This document shows, piece after piece, positions 16,763 through 26,336 of a DNA stretch of 64,000 nucleotides. The stretch comes from Microbacterium dextranolyticum (GTDB lineage Bacteria; Actinomycetota; Actinomycetes; Actinomycetales; Microbacteriaceae). Each line of letters opens with the position of its first letter. Positions within the stretch are counted from its first letter, which is position 1. The notes beneath the pieces were generated by a model. That model was not told the DNA's origin. It was given only the letters and a program-made list of their open reading frames with translations, and did not search any database. The stretch lies in the NCBI RefSeq assembly GCF_016907295.1, contig NZ_JAFBBR010000001.1, positions 1,798,001 to 1,862,000 of the forward strand. Direction: 5' to 3'. The translations under genes were made by a program, and so were the position numbers.

Positions 16763-18097
16763 ATGACGCCCCGCCCTGCGCTCCCCCTCAACGAGGCGGG
16801 AACGGTGAGCGTGAAGCTCATCGGCACCCGGCTCCACCGGGCGCGGTGCCGGTTCCGGAGGCTTGACGGAACGACCGCGTTTCTCGAAGCTGAGGGGTCG
16901 TCGGAGGCGCGGGCGCGTGCCGCGCTCGATGAGAAGATCGCCCTCGCGAAGCGCGCTCACCGCCTCGAAGCCGCCGACCTCGACGCACGTTCCACTGTGC
17001 TCGATCTGATCGAGCGTTGGTATGCCTTCGCTATCGCCGACGCGAAGTCCAACAACCCCGTCGAGCCGCGGCGACGCCCGCAGACCCTCGCGACATATCG
17101 CGCGTACATTGATTCCACCCTCGCTCCACGCTTCAGGCAGATCGGACTCGGGGAGGTGGACACGCCGCTAATCCAGGGTTTCCTCGAAGACCTCACGAGA
17201 ACGAAGCCCGGGGCGATCAAAGCGAGCCGCAGCGTCCTGATGAACGCGTACAAATGGGGTCAGCGCCGCGGCGTCGTTCTCGACAACCCCGTAGAGCGCA
17301 CCTCAGCGTCCTTCGAGGTCGTAAGGTCCACGCCGAATGCGGCGCGCGCGCTCACGATGGACGAGATTCGCAAGATCATGGCAGCGTTCGATGCAGCCGC
17401 TACCTCCGCCCGACGCAACGCAGAACTCGCCGCGACGTACCGTGATGTCCTTCGCGTTCTCACGGCGACCGGCGCCCGCATCGGTGAGGTACTTGCTCTG
17501 TCCGTTGATTCCTACACCCCTGGACGGACGGCTCGTGGCGGAAAGCGCGTCACTCCCCCGACCCTCACGATCTCCTCGACTCTCGTTCCCCGGTCTGCCG
17601 CCGAGGGTGGATTCCTCCGGGTCCAGGACGGCACCAAATCGGGCAAAGGACACCGTGTCGTTACCGTGCCGGAGTGGATCGACGAGACCCTGCGCGCGAG
17701 AGTGAAGTCCGCGAAGGACGCAGGACGGACCTTGGTCTTCACGACGACGGCTGGGACGGCGATCAGCCCATCGAACTTCCGCACACGCCTGCGCAAGACA
17801 CTCGTGGCGGCAGGGCTCGGTGACGCGGCGATCAGCCCGCACTCATGGCGCAAGACAGTCGCTGAGGCGCTTCGAGACGGCGCGCTTGGTTCCGAGGGAG
17901 TTGCGCAGCAACTCGGCAACGACGTGGCGACGACAGAGGGCTCCTACCTGTCGAGGCGCGCACACATTGCCCCCGATTTCGCGGAGGTGCTGGGAGCTCT
18001 CGATCCTGACGCGGCACCCGCGGAGGCACCCGCCGAACCGGTCGCGCCGCGGACTCGCGGGCGACGACGCTCTGCGGACGACGACCAGCCGTTCTGA
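16763..18097 (+). CDS. int: Tyrosine integrase of the tRNA-Lys element
   Basis: At 444 residues this is a full tyrosine recombinase. It has an N-terminal arm-binding and SAM-like domain to about residue 190, then a catalytic domain with R239 (GARIGEVLAL), H360-x-x-R363 (SPHSWRK) and the nucleophile Y395 (GSYLSR). The usual His/Trp before the Tyr is Asn in LGNDVATTEGSY, a common variant. The stop is 84 bases from the tRNA-Lys 3' end, the expected place for the integrase of an element in that tRNA. The last ~45 residues are Pro/Ala-rich with a basic patch. Confidence 0.95.
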   Translation: MTPRPALPLNEAGTVSVKLIGTRLHRARCRFRRLDGTTAFLEAEGSSEARARAALDEKIALAKRAHRLEAADLDARSTVLDLIERWYAFAIADAKSNNPVEPRRRPQTLATYRAYIDSTLAPRFRQIGLGEVDTPLIQGFLEDLTRTKPGAIKASRSVLMNAYKWGQRRGVVLDNPVERTSASFEVVRSTPNAARALTMDEIRKIMAAFDAAATSARRNAELAATYRDVLRVLTATGARIGEVLALSVDSYTPGRTARGGKRVTPPTLTISSTLVPRSAAEGGFLRVQDGTKSGKGHRVVTVPEWIDETLRARVKSAKDAGRTLVFTTTAGTAISPSNFRTRLRKTLVAAGLGDAAISPHSWRKTVAEALRDGALGSEGVAQQLGNDVATTEGSYLSRRAHIAPDFAEVLGALDPDAAPAEAPAEPVAPRTRGRRRSADDDQPF

Positions 18098-18143
18098 CGA
18101 AAGCGTGGGGGTAAACGTGGGATTTCGCGCCTCGCAACGAAAG

Positions 18144-18176
18144 AACCCCGGTCAGATATGCCATCTGACCGGGGTT
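18144..18176. terminator. 14-bp hairpin between integrase and tRNA-Lys
   Basis: Arms 18144-18157 and 18163-18176 are perfectly complementary around a 5-base loop, and the plus-strand arm continues into TTTT-type sequence. It can end both the integrase message and the tRNA transcript arriving from the right. Confidence 0.8.
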
Positions 18177-18181
18177 TTCGG

Positions 18182-18254
18182 TGCACCCCCTGGGACTCGA
18201 ACCCAGAACCCACTGATTAAGAGTCAGTTGCTCTGCCGATTGAGCTAGAGGTGC
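18182..18254 (-). tRNA. tRNA-Lys(CUU), integration target
   Basis: The minus strand folds into a complete 73-base tRNA. The acceptor arms are 18248-18254 and 18183-18189 with one G-T pair, the anticodon loop CTCTTAA has anticodon CTT, and the T-loop is GGTTCGAGTCC. CCA is not encoded. Its 3' end faces the integrase gene, so the element sits on the 3' side and the tRNA stays intact. Confidence 0.97.
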
Positions 18255-18366
18255 GTTCCGTGCCCGCCGATTCTCTGTCGAGATTCACTGGCGAACCGAG
18301 GAGTAACGTTACCAAACGATTCGGCTCATCGCCAATCGAGCATGGACGGCCGCGTATCCTGGACGA

Positions 18367-19197
18367 GTGAACTCCCCCTCACCCGCCTCCGCCTGGTCTG
18401 CTCCCTTCGACGGCGACCTGAGTGCCGACCTCGCGCTCGCGCTGCGGCTGGCCGACGCGGCCGACGCGGTGACGATGGCTCGCTTCGACGCATCGGATCT
18501 CGATGTCCAGGTGAAGGCCGACGCCACCCACGTGACCGAGGCCGATCTCGCGACCGAGCGAGAGATCCGCCGGCTCCTCACCGCCGAGCGCCCCGAGGAC
18601 GGCGTGCTGGGCGAAGAGTTCGGGTCATCAGGGAACACGAGCCGCCAGTGGATCATCGATCCGATCGACGGCACGGCGAACTACCTCAAGGGCATCCCGA
18701 TGTGGACGACCCTCATCGCGCTCGCCGTCGACGGCGTGCCCCGCGTCGGCGTCGCCAGCCAGCCTGCGATCGGTCGGCGCTGGTGGGCGGCGTCCGGGCA
18801 AGGCGCCTGGACGAACACGCCGGAAGGTGGATCTCGTCGCCTGTCGGTCTCGCGGATCGATGCCCTCGATGAGGCGAGCGCCAGCTTCCAGAGCATCGCC
18901 CAGTGGGACGAGGTCGGACGAGCGGACGACCTCCTGCGTCTCAGTCGGGCCGTGTGGCGCGATCGCGGCTACGGAGACACCTGGCCGTACATGCTGCTGG
19001 CCGAAGGACGACTCGAGTTCGTCGCGGAGTTCGGCGTGAAGGAGTACGACATCGCGGCACTCATCCCCATCGTCATCGAGGCGGGCGGCCGCTTCACCGA
19101 CATCGACGGCGTCGACACCATCACGTCCCGATCGTCGCTCGCGACCAACGGGACGTTGCACGCCGACTTCCTGGCGCTGCTGAACACCTCCGCATGA
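18367..19197 (+). CDS. hisN: Inositol-monophosphatase family, probable histidinol-phosphatase
   Basis: The protein has 276 residues with the three metal-site blocks of this Mg-dependent phosphatase family: GEEFG, DPIDGTANY and EYDIAALIPIVIEAGG. The short form with DPIDGTANYLKG is typical of actinobacterial HisN, which removes phosphate from L-histidinol phosphate in histidine synthesis; inositol or other sugar phosphates are alternatives. A TATCCT -10-like element ends six bases before the GTG start, and no ribosome binding site is seen, so the message may be leaderless. A lipoprotein gene follows directly. Confidence 0.85.
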   Translation: MNSPSPASAWSAPFDGDLSADLALALRLADAADAVTMARFDASDLDVQVKADATHVTEADLATEREIRRLLTAERPEDGVLGEEFGSSGNTSRQWIIDPIDGTANYLKGIPMWTTLIALAVDGVPRVGVASQPAIGRRWWAASGQGAWTNTPEGGSRRLSVSRIDALDEASASFQSIAQWDEVGRADDLLRLSRAVWRDRGYGDTWPYMLLAEGRLEFVAEFGVKEYDIAALIPIVIEAGGRFTDIDGVDTITSRSSLATNGTLHADFLALLNTSA

Positions 19198-19238
19198 CGC
19201 GTCGCACCGCCGCTCATCCTGTCCGATCGGAGCTCCGC

Positions 19239-19814
19239 ATGCGCGCTCAGCGTCCTCGATTCGCTGCCGCGGCTACCGCTGCCTGCCTGGCCGTGCTGTT
19301 GACGGGGTGCGCGGGGACGGCTGCCACAACCCCGACCGAGGTCGTGGGCACGGGGGCGGTCACGACAGCCCCCGCAGCGCCGGTCGCAGAGCCCTCCCCC
19401 TCGGGCTCGCCCCTCGACGTCACGTGCGACTCGATCATCGGCGACGATCTGCGCGCCGAGTTCGCTGCGCAGAAGTGGACGTCGAAGAAGACGCCGTTCG
19501 CGGCGGGCGGCGTGACACTCGACGACGGGCTGCTGTGCACCTGGGCGAATTACGCCGTGCCATCGGGCAACCTGATGATGTTCGGGTGGGCGCCGATCAC
19601 GAGCGACCAGGCCGCGAAGATGCAGAGCGGCCTCGAGTCGAAGGGTTGGCTGCGCAAAGACATCGCCGGAGTTCTCTACATCACCGAAGACCCGAACCAG
19701 ACGCCCACCGTCGACGCGGACGGCTTCGGCATGACGTACCAATTCGGTGACGGATGGGTGACCGTGGCGGATGTCAAGCAGAATCTGCTGCTGATCCAGC
19801 GCCCGCAGAGCTGA
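19239..19814 (+). CDS. Putative lipoprotein, 191 residues
   Basis: The start at 19239 follows GGAG by eight bases and gives a clean lipoprotein signal (MRAQRPRF, hydrophobic stretch, lipobox LLTGC with acylation at about Cys24). An earlier ATG at 19194 overlaps the previous stop but adds 15 hydrophilic residues. After a Thr/Pro/Ala-rich linker the mature domain holds two Cys residues (DVTCDSI and GLLCTW) that could form a disulfide. Its function is unknown; it is probably anchored on the outer face of the membrane and co-transcribed with hisN. Confidence 0.75.
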   Translation: MRAQRPRFAAAATAACLAVLLTGCAGTAATTPTEVVGTGAVTTAPAAPVAEPSPSGSPLDVTCDSIIGDDLRAEFAAQKWTSKKTPFAAGGVTLDDGLLCTWANYAVPSGNLMMFGWAPITSDQAAKMQSGLESKGWLRKDIAGVLYITEDPNQTPTVDADGFGMTYQFGDGWVTVADVKQNLLLIQRPQS

Positions 19815-19981
19815 CGCCGGAAGCGGCTCATCGCACGAGGACGTCACACCCAGCCTCGCCGGTGCGACGAGCCAGGACGACGGTATCGATCCCGGTGGAC
19901 AGTGTCCGCTCTCGGCACACGAGAACGTCATGCGGATGAGACGTCCGTCAACCGATGACCCCACAGTGGTGACAGTGGCCG

Positions 19982-19999
19982 GGACGCTCGCGAGCGTCC
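19982..19999 (-). terminator. Perfect 18-base palindrome at the 3' end of ssrA
   Basis: The palindrome is centred on CGCG and lies 3 bases beyond the mature tmRNA 3' end on the minus strand, where a terminator or processing hairpin is expected. Confidence 0.6.
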
Positions 20000-20002
20000 G
20001 AG

Positions 20003-20369
20003 TGGAGCTGGGGGGAATCGAACCCCCGTCCAACGCTGAAATACCACGTCTTCTCCGGGCGCAGTCTGTGAAGACGTTCTGCTCGGCTCCGACCTTTGTC
20101 ACAGACACCTAAGTCGACGAGCCCAGTCTCAGAAGAGTCCCATGTGACGTCGAGACCCCGTCACACAGCTAGATCCCTAGATGACGCCAGGGTCCGTAGC
20201 GGGATCGCCTACGGTCTGACGGACTATCGGGCTCGCTTAGGCAGCGAGGGCGAAGTCGTTGCGCTTTGCATCGGCAACTATGTTTTTGCAGAGGTCGTTT
20301 ACGAGATAACCCTGCATCCTCGGCCCGCTTCCCGCGGCGTCACAGGCGCTGTCGAAACCGATCAGCCCC
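20003..20369 (-). ncRNA. ssrA: tmRNA (transfer-messenger RNA)
   Basis: The RNA is 367 bases long. Its 5' end GGGGCTG (complement of 20363-20369) pairs with CAGCTCC (complement of 20004-20010) to form the acceptor stem, and a T-arm with GGTTCGATTCC lies near the 3' end. The internal open frame encodes the tag ADAKRNDFALAA followed by TAA, preceded by the usual ATAGT-type resume context. CCA is not encoded. The RNA works with SmpB, encoded about 800 bases upstream in the same direction, to rescue stalled ribosomes and tag the products for proteolysis. Confidence 0.96.
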
Positions 20370-20433
20370 TGGAGCCTGTAGACCTCTCGGTCATGCGGCA
20401 GGGTGAGCCACTGTCACACTGTGGAGTTTGATT

Positions 20434-20450
20434 CGGATGCCAGGCATCCG
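20434..20450. repeat. GGATGCC inverted pair upstream of ssrA
   Basis: CGGATGCC and GGCATCCG face each other around a single base, forming a 17-base near-palindrome 65 bases before the tmRNA 5' end. It could be an operator or simply a paired copy of the genome-wide GGATGCC motif. Confidence 0.5.
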
Positions 20451-20514
20451 AGCATCACAGTCTACAACGGAATCCCGGCACCCGCGATTCCCGGCCACGA
20501 CGTAGGCTCGTCCC

Positions 20515-21177
20515 ATGAGCGAAGTGACCATCACCGTCCACGGCGAAAGCGAGACGCGCGTCGCCCCCGAGATCGCGATCGCCCATGTCACGGTCGCCGC
20601 CGACGGCCCCGCCCGGGGCCTCGTTGTCGAGCGGATCGCGGCGGTCGCCGAGCCGATCCGCGCCGATCTGACCGCGCGCAAGGCATCCGGCACCATCGAC
20701 GATTGGTCGAGTCAGCGCGTGTCGGTGTGGGCGGATCGCCCGTGGAACACCGACGGACGTCAGCTGGACCCCGTGCACCACGCCTCCGTCGAGCTGACCG
20801 CGACGTTCACCGACGTGCTCGCTCTCTCCGACTGGCTGAACGGCATCGCGAGCACCGACGGGCTCCGCATCGGGAACGTCGAATGGCTCCTCACCCCCGA
20901 GACGCGCGCCGCCATCGAGCGACGCGTCGCCACGCAGGCGGTGGCCGTCGCCGTCGAACGTGCGACGGCGTATGCACACGCCCTCGGCCGCGAAACGATC
21001 GAACCCGTGCAGCTCGCCGATATCGGCCTGTTGGGCGACACGCGCCCGGAGGCGCCGGCGCCGCGGATGTTCGCTCGGTCCGCGGCCGTGACGATGGACG
21101 CCGCGCCCGCCGTGGACTTCCAGCCCGACGACATCGTGGTGACCGCCGCCGTCGAAGCTCGCTTCACGGCACGCTGA
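20515..21177 (+). CDS. SIMPL-domain (DUF541) protein, 220 residues
   Basis: The opening VTITVHGESETRVAPEIAIAHVTV and the closing IVVTAAVEARFTAR frame a SIMPL/DUF541 domain. No signal peptide is present, so this member is cytoplasmic, unlike many periplasmic relatives. Family members have been linked to oxidative-stress tolerance and kinase signalling; the specific role here is unknown. The gene lies alone on the plus strand between ssrA and smpB, which both run the other way. Confidence 0.85.
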   Translation: MSEVTITVHGESETRVAPEIAIAHVTVAADGPARGLVVERIAAVAEPIRADLTARKASGTIDDWSSQRVSVWADRPWNTDGRQLDPVHHASVELTATFTDVLALSDWLNGIASTDGLRIGNVEWLLTPETRAAIERRVATQAVAVAVERATAYAHALGRETIEPVQLADIGLLGDTRPEAPAPRMFARSAAVTMDAAPAVDFQPDDIVVTAAVEARFTAR

Positions 21178-21188
21178 CGCGGCGCGGC

Positions 21189-21665
21189 TCAGTCGCCGAG
21201 ACGGTTGCGGCCGCGCATGGCGCGCTCGGCCTCGCGCTTGTCTTCCCGCTCACGGATCGTCTGCCGCTTCTCGTACTCGCGCTTGCCCTTCGCGACGGCG
21301 ATCTCGACCTTGGCCCGGCCGTCCGAGAAGTAGAGCTTCAGGGGGATCAAGGTGTACCCGCCCGCGCTGATCGCGTGCGAGAGCTTCACGATCTCATCTT
21401 TGTGCAGCAACAGCTTGCGGATGCGCTTGGAGGCGTGGTTGGTCCAATGCCCCTGCGAGTACTCCGGGATGTGCACGGCGTCGAGGAACGCCTCGCCGCC
21501 GTTGATGTAGGCGTAACCGTCGCTCAGGTTCGCGCGCCCCTGGCGCAGCGACTTCACCTCGGTGCCCGTGAGCACGAGGCCCGCCTCGTACGTCTTCTCG
21601 ATGGCGTACTCGTGCCGTGCGCGACGGTTGGTCGCGACGACCTTCTCCCCGCGTTCCCTGGGCAT
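21189..21665 (-). CDS. smpB: SsrA-binding protein SmpB
   Basis: The protein has 158 residues with the SmpB beta-barrel: [18 protein letters not shown] at the start, [14 protein letters not shown] in the middle, and a basic C-terminal tail with [15 protein letters not shown] that enters the decoding centre. AGGAGGACGCG gives a strong ribosome binding site. It is the last gene of the prfB-ftsE-ftsX-smpB cluster and lies upstream of ssrA, its RNA partner, in the same direction. Confidence 0.97.
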   Translation of the reverse strand: MPRERGEKVVATNRRARHEYAIEKTYEAGLVLTGTEVKSLRQGRANLSDGYAYINGGEAFLDAVHIPEYSQGHWTNHASKRIRKLLLHKDEIVKLSHAISAGGYTLIPLKLYFSDGRAKVEIAVAKGKREYEKRQTIREREDKREAERAMRGRNRLGD

Positions 21666-21749
21666 GACGCGTCCTCCTGGATCACTGCGGTCTCGTGGTG
21701 AGGCCGGATGCCGCGGACGCGGCAGCCTGTCAGCTTACCTCAGTGCGCG

Positions 21750-22664
21750 TCAGGCGCGCAGCCAACGGCGGATGGCGAAGCCGGCGGACAGCGCCGCGAG
21801 CACGAGCCCGATCACGATCAGCACGGGGATGACGATCACGGCGTCGCCGAGGTCGACCCAGTCGGTGATGAACGACACCCGCTGCTTGAGATACACGCCG
21901 ACACCGAACTGCAGTCCGAGGACGATCGCGACGCCCGCAAGCAGCGAGCCGATGAACGCAGCGAACACCCCTTCGAGAATGAACGGGGTCTGGATGAAGC
22001 GGTTCGACGCTCCGACGAGGCGCATGATGCCCACTTCGCGCCGTCGCGCATAGGCCGACAGGCGGATCGTGGTCGCGATCAGCAGGACGGCCGCGACGAG
22101 CATCAGTGCGGCGATCGCGACCGCGATGTACGTGGCGACGGTCAGGGCCGAGAAGAGCGGTTCGAGATACTGCATCTGGTTCTTCACCGCCTCGACGCCT
22201 TGCATACCGCTGAAGGCCTCGGTGATCACGTCGGACTTGCCAGGGTCGGTGAGGCCCACCCAGTAGGTCTGCCCGAGCTGGGCGGGCGTGACGTAGTCCT
22301 TGTACTCGTCGCCGTAGAGGTCGATGAGGTTCTTGTAGGCCTCGTCCGCCGACTCGAACCGCACATCGCGCACGATTCCCGACAGGGCCGAGCCGGAGAG
22401 CCGGTCGGCGACCTGCTTCACCTGGTCATCGGTCGCCGCGCCGTCGACGCACGTCGTCGCGGTGGAGTCCTCGCGACACATCACGACCGACACCTGAGCG
22501 CGATCCGCCCAGTACGAGCGCATGTTGCCGATCTGCATCTGCATGAGCATCGCGGCGCCCACGAAGGTGAGCGACACGAACGTCACGAGCACGACGGAGA
22601 TCACCATCGAGGCATTGCGCCGCAGGCCCGAAAGCGCCTCGGCGAGGATCAGGCGCACTCTCAC
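21750..22664 (-). CDS. ftsX: Cell-division permease-like protein FtsX
   Basis: The protein has 304 residues. One membrane segment near the N-terminus (ASMVISVVLVTFVSLTFVGA) is followed by a large outer loop with two Cys residues (MCREDSTATTC) and three further segments in the C-terminal half, the standard FtsX plan. With FtsE it transmits ATP hydrolysis to peptidoglycan hydrolases of the RipC type at the septum. Its ATG overlaps the ftsE stop by four bases. Confidence 0.96.
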   Translation of the reverse strand: MRVRLILAEALSGLRRNASMVISVVLVTFVSLTFVGAAMLMQMQIGNMRSYWADRAQVSVVMCREDSTATTCVDGAATDDQVKQVADRLSGSALSGIVRDVRFESADEAYKNLIDLYGDEYKDYVTPAQLGQTYWVGLTDPGKSDVITEAFSGMQGVEAVKNQMQYLEPLFSALTVATYIAVAIAALMLVAAVLLIATTIRLSAYARRREVGIMRLVGASNRFIQTPFILEGVFAAFIGSLLAGVAIVLGLQFGVGVYLKQRVSFITDWVDLGDAVIVIPVLIVIGLVLAALSAGFAIRRWLRA

Positions 22665-23737
22665 GAGGTCGGCCCCACTTCGTCGTCGTCGGATGCCAGG
22701 CCGAGCCGCTCGGCGACACCCAGATCGTCCAGATCGAGGCCGTCGAGTTCGATCGCCGGCGTGTCGAGCCTGATCGGCCGGGTGCTGGGAGCCTGCTCGG
22801 CAGAGGATGCGGGCGCAGAGGCATCCGCTGCCGCCGCGGATGTCGAGGGGGCGACATCGGCCAGAGGCGTGGTCGCCACGGCCGCAGCGACGGCGCTGGC
22901 CGCCACGGCGTCGTGGGCGGCCGTCGCGACCGCTGAGGGCACGGGCTCGACCGGCGATGCGGCGATCTCGCGCTGGAGCTCGAGCACCGCGCTCAAGGCC
23001 GCGGTGGCCGCGGCGCCCTTCTCCTCCTGCGGGGTGAGCGTCGGCAGCGACGAGCGATCGCCGTAGCCGCCGCGCAGGTCATCGCGCACCATCACGCCGC
23101 CCTGCAGCTCGATGACCCGACGCTTCATCTGGTCGACGAATCCCGCCTCGTGGGTCGCCATGACGATCGTGGTGCCGCCCTCGTTGATGCGGGCGAGCAG
23201 CTGCATGATGTCGATCGACGTGGCGGGATCGAGGTTTCCCGTCGGCTCGTCGGCCAGCACGATCTGCGGACGGTTCACGATGGCACGGGCGATCGCGACG
23301 CGCTGCTGCTCGCCGCCGGAGAGCTCGTGCGGTAGGCGCTTCTGCTTGCCGTCGAGCCCGACGAGCGTGAGCGCCTCGGTGACCGCCTGCTGGATGTACG
23401 CGCGCGACGATCCGATCACCTGAAGGGTGAAGGCCACGTTCTGGAACACGGTCTTGTTCGGCAGCAGGCGGAAGTCCTGGAAGATCGACCCGATGTGGCG
23501 CCGGAAGTAGGGGACCTTCCGTGTCGAGAGGGTGCGCAGGTCGCGCCCCAGCACGACGACGTTGCCCTCGCTCGGGGTGTCCTCCCGCAGGATGAGGCGC
23601 AGGCACGAGGACTTTCCCGACCCCGATGCGCCCACGAGGAAGACGAACTCTCCACGCTGCACTTCGAAGTCGACATCGCTCAGCGCCGGCTTGCTGGTCC
23701 CGCGGTATTTCTTGGTGACGTGCTCGAACCGGATCAT
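22661..23737 (-). CDS. ftsE: Cell-division ATPase FtsE with a long C-terminal extension
   Basis: The first ~225 residues are a canonical FtsE ATPase with Walker A GASGSGKS, signature LSGGEQQR and Walker B IVLADEPTGNLDP. The total is 358 residues, against about 229 in most bacteria. The extra ~130 residues are Ala/Ser/Val-rich, then acidic (LDGLDLDDLGVAERLG), and look disordered. Such extensions occur in some Microbacteriaceae, and their function is not known to me. A 4-base overlap couples it to ftsX; prfB lies 114 bases upstream in the same direction. Confidence 0.95.
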   Translation of the reverse strand: MIRFEHVTKKYRGTSKPALSDVDFEVQRGEFVFLVGASGSGKSSCLRLILREDTPSEGNVVVLGRDLRTLSTRKVPYFRRHIGSIFQDFRLLPNKTVFQNVAFTLQVIGSSRAYIQQAVTEALTLVGLDGKQKRLPHELSGGEQQRVAIARAIVNRPQIVLADEPTGNLDPATSIDIMQLLARINEGGTTIVMATHEAGFVDQMKRRVIELQGGVMVRDDLRGGYGDRSSLPTLTPQEEKGAAATAALSAVLELQREIAASPVEPVPSAVATAAHDAVAASAVAAAVATTPLADVAPSTSAAAADASAPASSAEQAPSTRPIRLDTPAIELDGLDLDDLGVAERLGLASDDDEVGPTS

Positions 23738-23851
23738 GACTCGACGAGCCTAAGTGTCGGTCCTATGGATCCGCCCCGCGACACCCCGCCCTCGACAAGC
23801 TCGCCGGTCATCGACGCACTGCGCCTGCCGCGACGGAGCGGGCGCGCGACC

Positions 23852-24964
23852 TCAGTCGTCGTCGTCCTTGCGCTTGCGCCAGCGGATGCCGGCGGCGATG
23901 AGGCCGTCGAGGTCGCCGTCGAAGACGACCGCCGGGTTTCCGACTTCGTAGCCGGTGCGCAGGTCCTTCACGAGCTGCTGGCCGTACAGGAAGTAGGAGC
24001 GCATCTGGTCGCCCCAGCTCGCGGTGATCGTGCCGGCGAGTTCCTTCTTCTTGGCGGCTTCCTCTTCGCGCTTGAGTAGCAGCAGGCGCGTCTGCAGCAC
24101 GCGCATGGCGGCCGCGCGGTTCTGGATCTGGCTCTTCTCGTTCTGCATCGAGACGACGAGGCCCGTCGGAAGGTGGGTGATGCGCACGGCCGAGTCGGTC
24201 GTGTTGACCGACTGCCCACCGGGGCCCGACGAGCGGAACACGTCGACGCGGATGTCGCTTTCGGGCACGTCGACCTCGACCGCCTCTTCGAGCGCGGGGA
24301 TGACCTCGACCGCGGCGAACGAGGTCTGCCGCTTGTCGGCGCCGCCGAACGGGCTGATGCGGGCGAGGCGGTGGGTACCGGCCTCGACCGAGAGAGTGCC
24401 GTACGCGTAGGGGGCATCTACCTCGAAGGTCGCCGACTTGATGCCCGCGCCTTCGGCATAGGAGGTGTCCATCACCTTGACGGAGTACTTGTGACGTTCG
24501 GCCCAGCGCAGGTACATGCGCAGGAGCATCTCGGCGAAGTCGGTCGCGTCGTCGCCGCCCGCACCCGAGCGGATGGTGACGACCGCGGGGCGATCGTCGT
24601 ACTCGCCGTCGAGGAGGGTCTGCACCTCGAGCTGACCGATGACGCCCTGAAGCGACGTGATCTCCTTGCGTGCCTCGTCGGCGGTCTCTTCGTCGTCCAT
24701 CTCGAGGGCGAGCTCGACGAGCACGTCGAGGTCGTCGAGGCGCTGCTCGACATCGGTGACGCGCTTGAGGTCGGCCTGGCGGTGGCTGAGTGCGCTCGTC
24801 ACCTTCTGCGCCTTCTCGACGTCGTCCCAGAGATCCGGGGCGCCGGCTTCGTCGGAGAGTCGCGCGATCTCGGCGCGCAACGACTCAACGTCCACCACCG
24901 CCTGGATGTCGGAGAAGGTGGAGCGCAGGGCCTGGATGTCGGCGGCGGGATCGAATTCAAGCAT
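23852..24964 (-). CDS. prfB: Peptide chain release factor 2
   Basis: The protein has 370 residues with the GGQ motif in [17 protein letters not shown], and the region expected to carry the UGA-reading SPF-type tripeptide is intact. The whole protein is in one frame from [10 protein letters not shown] onward, so there is no programmed +1 frameshift, as is usual in actinobacteria. Its ATG shares CATG with a possible ATG of the divergent MFS gene. It heads the conserved cluster with ftsE, ftsX and smpB. Confidence 0.96.
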   Translation of the reverse strand: MLEFDPAADIQALRSTFSDIQAVVDVESLRAEIARLSDEAGAPDLWDDVEKAQKVTSALSHRQADLKRVTDVEQRLDDLDVLVELALEMDDEETADEARKEITSLQGVIGQLEVQTLLDGEYDDRPAVVTIRSGAGGDDATDFAEMLLRMYLRWAERHKYSVKVMDTSYAEGAGIKSATFEVDAPYAYGTLSVEAGTHRLARISPFGGADKRQTSFAAVEVIPALEEAVEVDVPESDIRVDVFRSSGPGGQSVNTTDSAVRITHLPTGLVVSMQNEKSQIQNRAAAMRVLQTRLLLLKREEEAAKKKELAGTITASWGDQMRSYFLYGQQLVKDLRTGYEVGNPAVVFDGDLDGLIAAGIRWRKRKDDDD

Positions 24965-26297
24965 GACACTCCAGACTAACGTGGATGAGGTGACGGATGC
25001 GGCCTCCCCCGATTCGATCCGGCGAATGCTGTGGCGCCTGGCCCCGGTGATCTACGGTCCCACGATCCTCTTCGCCCTCGGCGAGGGCGCGCTCATCCCA
25101 CTGCTCCCGATGCTCGCCGCACAATTGGGCGCCGATGTGCCGACGGCGGCGCTCGTGGCATCCGCCCTCGTCGTCGGGCAGCTCTGCGGCAACATCCCCG
25201 CGGGCTGGGCGGTGGCTCGGATCGGCGAACGGGCGACCATGGCGATCGGCGGAGGCGTCGCGATGATCGGGGTCGTGGGTCTCGCTCTTTCCCCGCACCT
25301 GCCCCTGCTCACGGCCTCGGCGTTCGTCATCGGGTTGGCGGCGGCGGCCTTCGGTCTTGCCCGTCACTCGTTCATGACCACGCGGGTGCCCCTGTGGTTC
25401 CGGGCGCGAGCGCTGTCGCTGTTGGGTGGGACGTTCCGCCTGGGCATGTTCGTCGGCCCCTTCATCGCGGCTGGCCTTCTCGCGGTCTTCGGCGATGAAC
25501 ATGCGGCGGTCTGGTTCTTCGGCGTCTGCCTGGTCGCCGCCGTGCTGCTGGTGCTGCTCGGGCGGGACCCCGAGACGGATGTCGCGGCGCTCGATTCCGC
25601 GCCGACGCGACGTGATGACCGGCGTGATGCGGCGGGCGATCTGGTCGCCGAGGACAGCGGCGAGGTGATCACGGGCGCGGTGCCCGTGGCGGCACCGGCG
25701 GGGGTCTTCCGCACGATGTGGCACCACCGCGGCGTGCTCTCGCGGTTGGGTCTCGCTGCCGCTTCGCTGTCGGCGGTGCGGTCGGCCCGGCAGGTCGCGC
25801 TGCCCCTGTGGGGACTGTCGATCGGTCTCGATGCGCAGACCATCGCCCTCGTGGTCGGCATCTCGGGTGCGATCGACTTCGCCCTGTTCTACGCGAGCGG
25901 CCAGGTGATGGACCGCTTCGGTCGGCTCTGGGCGGCGCTTCCGGCGATGATCCTGATGGGTGCCGGCTTCGTCGCCCTCGCATTCACGCACGACACCGAT
26001 CAGTCGGCGATGTGGTTCGCGCTGTTCGCCGCGGTGCTGGGAGTCGGCAACGGTCTCTCCAGCGGCATCCTGCTCACCCTCGGTGCCGATGTCGCGCCTC
26101 AGGACGACCCGGCGGCATTCCTCGGTTCGTGGCGGACGCTGACGGATGCCGGTGGCGCGATCGCCCCGCTGCTCGTCTCGGGCATCGCCGCGGCGATGTC
26201 GCTGGCGGTCGCCACAGGGGCGATGGGCGTCGTGGGACTCGTGGGCGCGGCAGCGTTCGCACGCTGGGTGCCGCGGTTCGTGCCGCGTGCACGCTGA
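24963..26297 (+). CDS. Major facilitator superfamily transporter
   Basis: The protein has about 444 residues with twelve predicted membrane segments in two sets of six, separated by a hydrophilic loop around residues 205-245 that is rich in Asp and Arg. Conserved loop motifs such as [14 protein letters not shown] between segments 2 and 3 mark the drug/proton antiporter-like branch. Substrate is unknown. The start is uncertain: ATG 24963 overlaps the prfB start codon on the other strand, while GTG 24981 or GTG 24990 are alternatives; none has a strong ribosome binding site. Confidence 0.85.
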   Translation: MTLQTNVDEVTDAASPDSIRRMLWRLAPVIYGPTILFALGEGALIPLLPMLAAQLGADVPTAALVASALVVGQLCGNIPAGWAVARIGERATMAIGGGVAMIGVVGLALSPHLPLLTASAFVIGLAAAAFGLARHSFMTTRVPLWFRARALSLLGGTFRLGMFVGPFIAAGLLAVFGDEHAAVWFFGVCLVAAVLLVLLGRDPETDVAALDSAPTRRDDRRDAAGDLVAEDSGEVITGAVPVAAPAGVFRTMWHHRGVLSRLGLAAASLSAVRSARQVALPLWGLSIGLDAQTIALVVGISGAIDFALFYASGQVMDRFGRLWAALPAMILMGAGFVALAFTHDTDQSAMWFALFAAVLGVGNGLSSGILLTLGADVAPQDDPAAFLGSWRTLTDAGGAIAPLLVSGIAAAMSLAVATGAMGVVGLVGAAAFARWVPRFVPRAR

Positions 26298-26336
26298 GAG
26301 CGCCGGCGAGCCTGTCGCACGGCTCCGCCCGCGACC

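Larger units (their letters stand above)
1..18181. mobile_element. Right part of an integrative (probably conjugative) element at tRNA-Lys
   Basis: The block ends with a tyrosine integrase gene whose stop lies 84 bases from the 3' end of a tRNA-Lys gene that points into it, the classic layout of a tRNA-targeted integrative element. Inside are an FtsK/SpoIIIE-type translocase, a serine resolvase, a restriction-modification and nuclease island, and many small unknown genes. To the right of the tRNA the genes are ordinary chromosomal ones. The left attachment site is not in the window, so the length and the exact direct repeat cannot be given. Membership of the actinomycete AICE or ICE class is inferred from the integrase plus translocase; no replication initiator is visible in this part. 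Confidence 0.8.

Noticed and set aside
23852..24964. Programmed +1 frameshift in prfB
   Set aside because: The protein is continuous in one frame from a normal N-terminus, and no in-frame UGA with upstream SD-like slippery context is present.
24173..24979. Plus-strand open frame opposite prfB
   Set aside because: It is a shadow of release factor 2; its composition is only the complement of conserved RF2 codons.
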